Virus record (IMG/VR): IMGVR_UViG_3300028177_000028
Location: 1 to 26,986 of that record
Length of the DNA stretch: 26,986 bases
Strand: one strand, 5' to 3'
Source: a virus
The notes under the pieces were generated by a model. The model was not told the origin of the DNA, did no database searches, and saw nothing but the letters and a program-made list of their open reading frames with translations. Shown here piece after piece: positions 20,751 through 26,986 of this stretch. How positions within the stretch are numbered: the first letter of the stretch is position 1; each line of letters begins with the position of its first letter. Made by a program: the position numbers and the translations under genes.

Positions 20751-21600
20751 AATGTTCTTTAATAAGCATATTAAGGAACTTTGTGTATCCTGGGTACTGC
20801 GACAGCACATCAATATCAGTCTGCGATATCGATGAATCAGATTCATCCACAAATTGATTGCTTTCGTACTGAAATTGGAACACACGCATTGACTTAGGGT
20901 CACCGTCATTCAAGATAACATCATAGAATGCACCTTGACCAGAATAGTGTTCAAAGTTATTGGTACTTGCAGTACAGAAGTTGGCAGCAGGTTCCTTACC
21001 ATCACCAATTGCAGCATTAGTACTAGCGTACACTGAACCTTGTGGCATTCTACATACTTCTCTTGCTTGTTCCTTTGTATGTGGTTGGAATACTTTAAAA
21101 GTACCTTCATCAATAATTAAATCACCACGGTCTGCCGATGCTTCTTCACCACGTGCCATTCGACCCGTGTTATCAATATCTTTATTCATCGCTAATTCAG
21201 CAGTTCTATCTGCTTGAACAATAGCATTCACAACTTCTTGTGTTTGTGCCTTTGTCATACGACCAATATCATTATTCTGTTGAGGTAATTTCTTACGTTT
21301 CTTCAATGAATCGAATTGCGTAAGTAATGTAGAGATTCCTTCAGCATCTTCACCAATAAAGAATTCACCATTACTGAACCATTTGACAACGGCAACCTCG
21401 TATTGTCCATTTCTACTAGGGTCAATAGAAATCAACTGCTCGGCAACTGATTTAATACCTTCATCTGACTTAACTAATTCATTATCAACTGTATGGTCTC
21501 TCTGCATACCTTTAACAATAAGTCTTGACATCTGCTCCCAACGATTCGGTGCTAGTATTTTGTCGCCTTTGCCTTCTAATAAAAATTCTTGTGCTCTCAT
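20734..21600 (-). CDS. Phage protein with conserved FCTAS...F-x-x-Y-x-x-x-G block
   Basis: The 288-residue protein begins MRAQEFLLEGKGDKILAPNR. The N-terminal half is helical. Around residues 205-260 it reads AANFCTASTNNFEHYSGQGA then FYDVILNDGD and VFQFQYESNQFVDESDSSIS. A block of this form (W/F-C-T-A...F-x-x-Y...G-x-L/F-Y-x-x...Y/F-Q-F...Q-F-x-D-E) is widespread in phage hypothetical proteins as I recall, with no function I know. CATAAATAC lies 29 nt before the ATG, suggesting late expression. The LTVGGSLDL repeat gene overlaps its 3' end by 17 nt. It could be a nucleic-acid-directed or ADP-ribosyl-type enzyme, but I have no firm evidence. Confidence 0.65.
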   Translation of the reverse strand: MRAQEFLLEGKGDKILAPNRWEQMSRLIVKGMQRDHTVDNELVKSDEGIKSVAEQLISIDPSRNGQYEVAVVKWFSNGEFFIGEDAEGISTLLTQFDSLKKRKKLPQQNNDIGRMTKAQTQEVVNAIVQADRTAELAMNKDIDNTGRMARGEEASADRGDLIIDEGTFKVFQPHTKEQAREVCRMPQGSVYASTNAAIGDGKEPAANFCTASTNNFEHYSGQGAFYDVILNDGDPKSMRVFQFQYESNQFVDESDSSISQTDIDVLSQYPGYTKFLNMLIKEHYAEYL

Positions 21601-21628
21601 AGTATTAAATATTAATTATAATTATTTG

Positions 21629-21636
21629 TATTTATG
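21629..21636 (-). promoter_or_regulatory. Late promoter-like CATAAATA
   Basis: CATAAATAC on the minus strand, 29 nt before the ATG at 21600, overlapping the stop of the winged-helix gene at 21632-21922. The same CATAAATAC variant precedes the plus-strand gene at 26967 with equal spacing. Confidence 0.45.
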
Positions 21637-21922
21637 CCATAACTAAAACTCTATCTCGCTTATCGGTATTTGACCCAACACTATTGGTTGTTATTAATTT
21701 TAATTTTTTAAGGACAAGTACATTGCGTTTTATCGTCGAAAATGATTGGTCATTAAAATATGACTCATTGGATATATCAGCAATACGTGTTCCTTGTCTA
21801 CTAGCAATGAACTCCAATGTTGCTTTTTCACGCTCACTCAACTCTGATAATCCCAATTGCTTCTCACAATATTGCACTGTCTTCCGATGTTCGAATAACT
21901 TTTCAATCTTCGCTTTGCTCAT
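21632..21922 (-). CDS. Small winged-helix DNA-binding protein (MarR-like)
   Basis: A 96-residue protein. LSEREKATLEFIASRQGTRI (26-45) followed by ADISNESYFNDQSFSTIKRN and VLVLKKLKLITTNSV has the order helix, turn, recognition helix and wing found in MarR/LysR-size winged-helix proteins. The final strand KRDRVLVMA closes the wing. A basic N-terminus precedes it. TATAAT at 21958-21953 lies 31 nt before the ATG; one arm of a bulged hairpin overlaps it. It could regulate phage or host genes; no target is seen. Confidence 0.65.
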   Translation of the reverse strand: MSKAKIEKLFEHRKTVQYCEKQLGLSELSEREKATLEFIASRQGTRIADISNESYFNDQSFSTIKRNVLVLKKLKLITTNSVGSNTDKRDRVLVMA

Positions 21923-21952
21923 TTTTTATAATGGTGTAGTTTAAAACTGCCT

Positions 21953-21958
21953 ATTATA
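21953..21958 (-). promoter_or_regulatory. TATAAT -10-like element
   Basis: The minus strand reads GTATAATAGG, 31 nt before the ATG at 21922. TATAAT-A-GG can pair with CCATTATA just upstream of the start codon with one bulged base, echoing the start-region hairpins at 4091, 8469 and 17434. No clear -35 box is seen. Confidence 0.35.
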
Positions 21959-21965
21959 CATAAAA

Positions 21966-22304
21966 TTAATTTGGTGTTCTAACTAAAAATTTATTTTGTC
22001 TTTTCCCAAACACGAGCGATGATTCTACCGAAATATACGGGGTTTCTTTAATTGCCTCATTAATCCTATCCTTTATGTAGTTCTTACTTTTGGGGTCAGT
22101 CAACGTTCTGAAACGTAGGGGGGTATAGAACATAAGTTCTTCCATTGTGTAACCAAAATTATCCTTCTCGATTAATAATACACGTACTGCATCCTTAATA
22201 TGCTCTTTGAATTCTTGTATTGATAAATTTTCGATTGTTTTGGTATCAATACTTTGTAAATATTCTTTCGTTTCATTTAAAACGTGAGGTGTTAATAGTT
22301 CCAT
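21966..22304 (-). CDS. Hypothetical protein, 112 residues
   Basis: A helical protein (EYLQSIDTKTIENLSIQEFK, then EHIKDAVRVLLIEKDNFGYT) with a basic C-terminal strand (FGKRQNKFLVRTPN). The layout of helices and a final beta hairpin (TPYISVESSLVFGKRQNKFL) is compatible with a winged-helix fold, but no signature is certain. AAGGAAAAAGGAAC serves as ribosome site before the ATG. It is the first gene after the groEL terminator, with a TATATAA stretch right at the terminator's end. Confidence 0.6.
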   Translation of the reverse strand: MELLTPHVLNETKEYLQSIDTKTIENLSIQEFKEHIKDAVRVLLIEKDNFGYTMEELMFYTPLRFRTLTDPKSKNYIKDRINEAIKETPYISVESSLVFGKRQNKFLVRTPN

Positions 22305-22329
22305 GTGTTCCTTTTTCCTTTATATAATA

Positions 22330-22366
22330 AAAAACCCCACCAACTATTACTATCGATGGGGTTTTT
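22330..22366 (-). terminator. Intrinsic terminator of the groES-groEL operon
   Basis: AAAAACCCCA (22330-22339) and TGGGGTTTTT (22357-22366) are perfect 10-bp arms. On the minus strand the G-rich arm runs straight into TTTTTTATT, a standard rho-independent terminator about 30 nt after the groEL stop. It isolates the chaperonin operon from the gene at 21966-22304. Confidence 0.85.
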
Positions 22367-22397
22367 GGGAGATTTAACTTCCCATAGGTTAGATTTT

Positions 22398-24044
<1,647 letters not shown>

Positions 24045-24053
24045 TTATTCTCC

Positions 24054-24341
24054 TTAGTTAATTACTGCTACAATTTCTTCTTCATGCATAATAACAAAAT
24101 CTTCGTTATCTACATTTACTTCTGTTCCGGCGTGTTTGTTAAACAGTACGATATTACCAACTGTGACATCTAGTGCTTGTAATTCACCGTTGTTATCGCG
24201 TACGCCATTGCCTACTGCAATCACTTCGCCACGACTTGGCTTTTCAGATGCTGTTCCTGGAATAATAATTCCACCCGACGTAACTTGTTCTTCTTCTGCT
24301 CTGCGTACTACTACGCGGTCATACAATGGTTTTAACTGCAT
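24054..24341 (-). CDS. groES: Co-chaperonin GroES (10 kDa)
   Basis: The 95-residue protein is canonical. [20 protein letters not shown] leads into the mobile loop [15 protein letters not shown] (21-35), then [30 protein letters not shown], and EEEIVAVIN. It forms the seven-fold lid of GroEL. AGGAGA lies before the ATG. It is followed 9 nt later by groEL, the usual bacterial order. The sequence differs clearly from the gp31-like protein at 5170-5580, so the phage carries two types of lid. Confidence 0.97.
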   Translation of the reverse strand: MQLKPLYDRVVVRRAEEEQVTSGGIIIPGTASEKPSRGEVIAVGNGVRDNNGELQALDVTVGNIVLFNKHAGTEVNVDNEDFVIMHEEEIVAVIN

Positions 24342-24400
24342 TTTTTTCTCCTATGTTATTATTATTATTATTATGTTATTTTTATATATCCAACAATACT

Positions 24401-24406
24401 ATTATA
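24401..24406 (-). promoter_or_regulatory. TATAAT -10-like element before groES
   Basis: CTATAATAG reads on the minus strand 60 nt before the groES ATG, with no clear -35 box. Between it and the gene are ATATAAAAATAAC and a run of TTA/TAA triplets (24354-24373). No NATAAATA late motif is found here, so the operon may be expressed earlier than the structural genes. Confidence 0.35.
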
Positions 24407-24475
24407 GATAAAAAAATAACAGGTGCGGTGTATATTTACTATTTTATGAATTACGGTAAAAAATAAAGTTACATT

Positions 24476-25261
24476 CTATGCTAGTCGCATGTTGTCATTA
24501 ATACCAATGGCAAAATCCAATAGTTCCAATGGACTTTTATCTTTTGCAAATTCTACAAATGCCTTTGTATCCTTCGGAAAACATGCCCCGCCGAACCCAT
24601 ATTCACCATCTGGTCCAGGAACTTGTAAATGCGATGAGCCAATTCGGGCATCCATACTTACAATTTCAGTTAATGCATCAAACGATGTTCCGCCATCCTT
24701 ATTGTACAGATGAAACAATTCATTGAAGAACACTACCTTCATTGCAAGAAAAGAATTGATTGTGTACTTTGCGAACCCTGCTGTTGTAATATCAGTAAAT
24801 CTAACTTGTCCTATATTACACACGTCTTTAAATATTTCGTACCAAAAACGTCCGTTATCACCACCAAACACAGCAAAATCTTGATTTAAGAAATCTTCAT
24901 TGGCATTACGTGCTAACAAAAACTCTGGCGAAAATGTTACGTTATCTTGGGTTATGTTACTTAGCGTAGCAATATCAGTAGTTGATTTAATTAAGATTGG
25001 CACAGTCTTTGTGTGTTTACGAATTTCATTAATGTAGTACGTAACCAACGAATCATCGCATTTCCCATTGGCATCAGGTGGGGTTGGCACACATATAATA
25101 ATACCATCGGGTGATGTGTATTTTAACTTATGTCCATTTTCACCCTTGGGTGGGTCAATTAACATAATATCATATTTGGATTCTAATGCATTAATTACGG
25201 CAGAACCAACGAATCCACTACCAATAACAGTGAATTGACTTTTCTCAGTGACATCTTTCAT
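24476..25261 (-). CDS. UDP-glucose/GDP-mannose 6-dehydrogenase-like protein, short form
   Basis: The 261-residue protein has an N-terminal Rossmann fold with FTVIGSGFVGSAV (10-22; GxGxxG for NAD), ICVPTPP (56-62), STTD (94-97), FSPEFLLARNANEDFLNQD, and the catalytic block FGGACFPKDTKAF with Cys227. These are family hallmarks. Usual enzymes are about 390-450 residues and end with a UDP-sugar-binding C-terminal domain, absent here, so the chain ends shortly after the central helix domain. Such enzymes oxidise the C6 of nucleotide sugars to uronic acids. A short form I recall from marine phages may act with a host partner or have another role. TATAAT at 25296-25291 is 30 nt upstream. Confidence 0.85.
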   Translation of the reverse strand: MKDVTEKSQFTVIGSGFVGSAVINALESKYDIMLIDPPKGENGHKLKYTSPDGIIICVPTPPDANGKCDDSLVTYYINEIRKHTKTVPILIKSTTDIATLSNITQDNVTFSPEFLLARNANEDFLNQDFAVFGGDNGRFWYEIFKDVCNIGQVRFTDITTAGFAKYTINSFLAMKVVFFNELFHLYNKDGGTSFDALTEIVSMDARIGSSHLQVPGPDGEYGFGGACFPKDTKAFVEFAKDKSPLELLDFAIGINDNMRLA

Positions 25262-25290
25262 TTGTGATTGCAGTTTGTATAAATGCTACA

Positions 25291-25296
25291 ATTATA
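25291..25296 (-). promoter_or_regulatory. TATAAT -10-like element
   Basis: TATAAT reads on the minus strand 30 nt before the ATG at 25261, within a small 5-bp hairpin TGCTA/TAGCA. The distance matches the TATAAT elements before gp44, the 79-residue gene and the channel. Confidence 0.35.
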
Positions 25297-25320
25297 GCAC
25301 CGAAAACTAATATGTTATTT

Positions 25321-25497
25321 TCAATGCAACCATTTTTGCGCTTCTAGTTCATCATTGATTCGTTGACTGACTCGATTGCATCCATCTTCTTTAAGTAACT
25401 TAACCAACGCATTGTATCTATTCTCTATTTCCTCGCGTTTGATTTTTTCATTTACATACAATTCGAATAATTCCGCATATTGTGTATTTTTTTTCAT
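25321..25497 (-). CDS. Small charged helical protein coupled to the metalloprotease
   Basis: The frame from ATG 25497 to TGA 25323-25321 encodes 58 residues: MKKNTQYAELFELYVNEKIK, then REEIENRYNALVKLLKEDGC and NRVSQRINDELEAQKWLH. It looks like one long charged helix or coiled coil. The ATG overlaps the stop of the metalloprotease gene (ATGA), a strong sign of translational coupling. No family is recognised. It might bind or regulate the protease. Confidence 0.7.
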   Translation of the reverse strand: MKKNTQYAELFELYVNEKIKREEIENRYNALVKLLKEDGCNRVSQRINDELEAQKWLH

Positions 25498-25904
25498 CGT
25501 TGTTCCATAAATGAATTATAAAGTTCTTCCTCTAACTGATATGCTTCGAGTTCCCAAGGTGGCGAAGATAAATCGTAGTCATCGCACGTAGTTCCCTTCC
25601 ATAAGCGTTGGTATTTAGTGGTGTATTGTTCAACCAATTCATTTTTTACTCCTTGCTTCACGTGTACCATCTCATGACACAAAGTCTTAATAAATTGATT
25701 AGTGGATAGTGATTTATCCACAGATATTTCGTAATTAATGCCATTATTATGTTGGCACCATCCATCAGTACGTTTAGTTTCTAGTGTTCGTAATAATACA
25801 TCGATGTTTATATCATGTGAGGGGATTAATTGATTATAGCAATGCACAATCACACTATATGCTAGTTCCTTTCTAATATTATCCCCACTAATACAAACTA
25901 CCAT
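25494..25904 (-). CDS. SprT-like zinc metalloprotease
   Basis: The 136-residue protein contains LCHEMVHVKQ (76-85), the HExxH zinc site (His77, Glu78, His81). PWELEAYQLEEEL (116-128) supplies a likely third ligand Glu. This is the core of SprT-like and related gluzincin-type phage proteases; T4-like phages often carry such a protein (recalled). It is short, with no signal peptide. The start codon is uncertain: ATG 25904 has no clear Shine-Dalgarno sequence and lies 16 nt after a strong hairpin with a T-run. It could process DNA-protein crosslinks or virion proteins. The catalytic motif is seen directly. Confidence 0.75.
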   Translation of the reverse strand: MVVCISGDNIRKELAYSVIVHCYNQLIPSHDINIDVLLRTLETKRTDGWCQHNNGINYEISVDKSLSTNQFIKTLCHEMVHVKQGVKNELVEQYTTKYQRLWKGTTCDDYDLSSPPWELEAYQLEEELYNSFMEQR

Positions 25905-25913
25905 ACACGCCCA

Positions 25914-25956
25914 TGCAAAAAAATATGTTTACAGGGTTCTCCCCATAAACATATTT
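25914..25956 (-). terminator. Hairpin with T-run (terminator or leader structure)
   Basis: AAATATGTTTA (25921-25931) and TAAACATATTT (25946-25956) are perfect 11-bp arms, with an inner GGG/CCC pair of 3 bp. On the minus strand the stem runs into TTTTTTT, an intrinsic terminator for transcripts coming from 26193. It lies 16 nt before the metalloprotease start, so it may also be an attenuator. Confidence 0.7.
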
Positions 25957-26031
25957 AGTTTCGGTACACAATTGTATCGTGTTACGTACTTCTTTCTCCT
26001 CATTTTGCCTATTAGTTAGGCGACTATCTTT

Positions 26032-26193
26032 TTAATATATCGCTGATGCAATTCCAAAAACATTTTGTTCACCGTATTGTGCTCTGGCGATGTATGTTGC
26101 TTCAAGTGCATCTAATGCTTCAATAATTACATCTTGTCGATATCCCTCTCTTAACATTACATAAACTTTGTACTTTGTTGTTTTATTTGTCAT
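26032..26193 (-). CDS. Small hypothetical protein (53 residues)
   Basis: The start at 26193 (MTNKTTKYKVYVMLREGYRQ) is chosen because AGGAG lies about 8 nt upstream; the longer frame from 26271 would begin inside the terminator at 26261-26284. The product has a beta-alpha-beta look (YKVYVMLREGYRQDVIIEAL, then EATYIARAQYGEQNVFGIAS), similar to small phage proteins with a YKVYV strand and an A-x-x-A helix. It is flanked by two terminators, so it has its own transcript. The function is unknown. Confidence 0.65.
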   Translation of the reverse strand: MTNKTTKYKVYVMLREGYRQDVIIEALDALEATYIARAQYGEQNVFGIASAIY

Positions 26194-26260
26194 ATCATTT
26201 CTCCTTTTTGTATTCTCTATTAGTATAATACCACAAACCATACAAAAAGTCAATACCAAA

Positions 26261-26284
26261 AAACCCCCCAATTAGGGGGGGTTT
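26261..26284 (-). terminator. Intrinsic terminator after the 135-residue gene
   Basis: AAACCCCCC (26261-26269) and GGGGGG(G)TTT (26275-26284) form a very GC-rich stem with a 5-nt loop. On the minus strand it runs into TTTTTTGG. It lies about 20 nt after the stop at 26305. Confidence 0.85.
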
Positions 26285-26304
26285 ATATTATACAAATTAT
26301 CACA

Positions 26305-26712
26305 TTAAACTGCCATTTTTGCCACATCCTTATATAACGTTGCTTTATCAGGCATTCCGGCAGACAACCAATCATGATTATAAATCTTTTCTTGGTCTTC
26401 CAATTGGTCATGGAAGTTTGTCGGTGCATCCGTAAAGTTTGCACCACCAGAAACTTGACTTAATTGGTGTACCACTAAATGATTCAAATGCGGTAATCTA
26501 TGAGTTTGGCAATATATGTCCAAGATACGTAGGTAACTCGGTACTGCTCGGTAATGAAGATTAAAAAGTTGTCCTAACTCTTTATACGTCATTGTCTCAC
26601 CTCTTATCGCAAGTAACTTTAACACTGGTATAAACGACAGTGCTAATGGAACCTTGTCCACCAATTCATCAAATGTTTGGTATTCGTACTTTTCTTTTTT
26701 TACTCTCTTCAT
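26305..26712 (-). CDS. Putative DNA-binding protein with ATL/MGMT-like winged-helix motif
   Basis: A 135-residue protein. After a basic start (MKRVKKEKYEYQTFDELVDK) it has MTYKELGQLFNLHYRAVPSY then LRILDIYCQTHRLPHLNHLV and VHQLSQVSGGANF. The pattern T-Y-x-E-L...R-A-V-x-x-x-L-x-x-I...LP-x-L-x-x-LVV...GGA/G resembles the winged-helix part of alkyltransferase-like (ATL/MGMT) proteins and a family I recall in restriction-linked genes. The MGMT catalytic PCHR motif is missing, so it would bind rather than repair DNA. The Shine-Dalgarno GAGGAG precedes the ATG, and a terminator follows. Family assignment is tentative. Confidence 0.6.
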   Translation of the reverse strand: MKRVKKEKYEYQTFDELVDKVPLALSFIPVLKLLAIRGETMTYKELGQLFNLHYRAVPSYLRILDIYCQTHRLPHLNHLVVHQLSQVSGGANFTDAPTNFHDQLEDQEKIYNHDWLSAGMPDKATLYKDVAKMAV

Positions 26713-26966
26713 TTTTTAATCTCCTCAGATTTAGTTAAACGGGTTTTATAACATATTACCATCTAAATTTAACATTAAATTAATAATATAGTGGGCAGTA
26801 TAACCTAAAAATACATAACGGTCAAGTATTTATTGCTATTATATTCACTATATGATATGAATATAACATATAATCTAAAATAGTAAGGTATCACTTACAT
26901 ATTTGATAAAAACTTTATCATAATTAAACGCATAAATACACTAAATTACACACATTTAGGGATATT
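26713..26966. other. Divergent intergenic region with two inverted repeats
   Basis: The 254-nt AT-rich gap lies between the minus-strand 135-residue gene and a plus-strand gene. TTATATTCA (26839-26847) and TGAATATAA (26858-26866) form a perfect 9-bp inverted repeat. TGATAAA (26904-26910) and TTTATCA (26914-26920) form a 7-bp one. AATAAATAC reads on the minus strand at 26834-26826, and CATAAATAC on the plus strand at 26931-26939. No ORF is supported. It is a bidirectional promoter and operator region, the only long non-coding stretch of the window. Confidence 0.6.
26931..26938 (+). promoter_or_regulatory. Late promoter-like CATAAATA (plus strand)
   Basis: CATAAATAC on the plus strand, 29 nt before the ATG at 26967, with AGGGA as ribosome site between. 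Same variant and spacing as the motif at 21629-21636. Confidence 0.5.
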
Positions 26967-26986
26967 ATGAACGGACAAGACTTTAG
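26967..26986 (+). CDS. Start of a plus-strand gene cut by the window edge
   Basis: ATG at 26967 opens a frame reading MNGQDF before the window ends. An AGGGA Shine-Dalgarno-like site lies about 6 nt upstream and a CATAAATAC late-type promoter 29 nt upstream, which is why I call it a gene start. Too short to identify. Confidence 0.45.

Noticed and set aside
20751-20909. Extension of the LTVGGSLDL repeat protein to an ATG at 20909
   Set aside because: The extra 53 residues are the shadow of the overlapping gene in another frame, Cys/Leu-rich and unlike the rest.
24354-24373. Run of TTA/ATT triplets before groES
   Set aside because: Short simple-sequence repeat in an AT-rich leader; no structure or motif beyond low complexity.
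25929-26003. 24-residue basic ORF (MRRKKYVTRYNCVPK...) with an internal hairpin
   Set aside because: It ends inside the terminator stem at 25921-25956 and has no ribosome site of its own.
26194-26271. Hydrophobic 26-residue extension of the 53-residue protein, looking like a signal peptide
   Set aside because: It would start inside a strong terminator stem; the internal ATG at 26193 has a good Shine-Dalgarno sequence.

Overview
This window looks like part of the genome of a T4-like (Tevenvirinae-related) marine myovirus. The DNA is AT-rich and almost fully coding. Genes are packed with TAATG and ATGA stop/start overlaps, and all but two lie on the minus strand. Diagnostic genes are the sliding-clamp-loader ATPase (gp44 type, 3177-4091), a gp31-type co-chaperonin (5170-5580), several small proteins I recall from cyanophage and pelagic myovirus genomes, and repeated NATAAATA motifs, the T4 late-promoter consensus, placed about 27-33 nt before start codons. 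The encoded GroEL is very close to the gammaproteobacterial type, which hints at an AT-rich marine gammaproteobacterial host; that is inference only. I see no tRNA, rRNA, CRISPR array, integrase or insertion sequence.

Layout. 1-1851: three genes that look like surface-glycan or small-molecule modifiers (SAM methyltransferase, sulfotransferase-like protein, SGNH hydrolase). 1879-4412: conserved T4-like small proteins, gp44 and a lysine-rich SAP/histone-like protein. 4462-6575: an orphan DNA methyltransferase, the gp31-like co-chaperonin, a disordered conserved protein and a stand-alone DNA polymerase III alpha-like 'GRGS' fragment. 6572-8469: a large radical SAM/SPASM-type protein and a small conserved protein. 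8553-12457: tail, fibre or decoration proteins, including an 839-residue protein with at least four putative-Ig (He_PIG-like) repeats. 12517-13846: a late operon encoding an Hc1/histone-H1-like peptide, translation initiation factor IF-1 and an unknown protein. 13886-16540: a conserved small protein, a winged-helix regulator and a run of small, very acidic proteins. 16580-17434: a one-domain voltage-gated cation channel. 17500-19231: two tiny genes and a plus-strand GIY-YIG homing-type endonuclease with its own late promoter. 19247-21600: a class 3 lipase coupled to a 28-residue membrane peptide, a repeat protein and its overlapping partner. 21632-24341: two small (possibly DNA-binding) proteins and a complete groES-groEL operon ended by a strong terminator. 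24476-26712: a short UDP-glucose dehydrogenase-like protein, a SprT-like metalloprotease with a coupled 58-residue gene, and two small proteins. 26713-26966 is a divergent promoter region leading into a plus-strand gene cut by the window edge.

How it fits together. The phage carries a full chaperonin system plus an extra gp31-type lid, its own IF-1 and two small basic DNA-binding-like proteins, so it seems equipped to reshape host protein folding, translation initiation and the nucleoid. Late structural genes and the IF-1 operon share NATAAATA promoters. A second set of genes (gp44, the 79-residue protein, the ion channel) has a TATAAT element lying inside, or forming one arm of, an inverted repeat whose other arm ends at the start codon. 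This suggests start-codon sequestration relieved by internal transcription starts, as known for T4 gene e.
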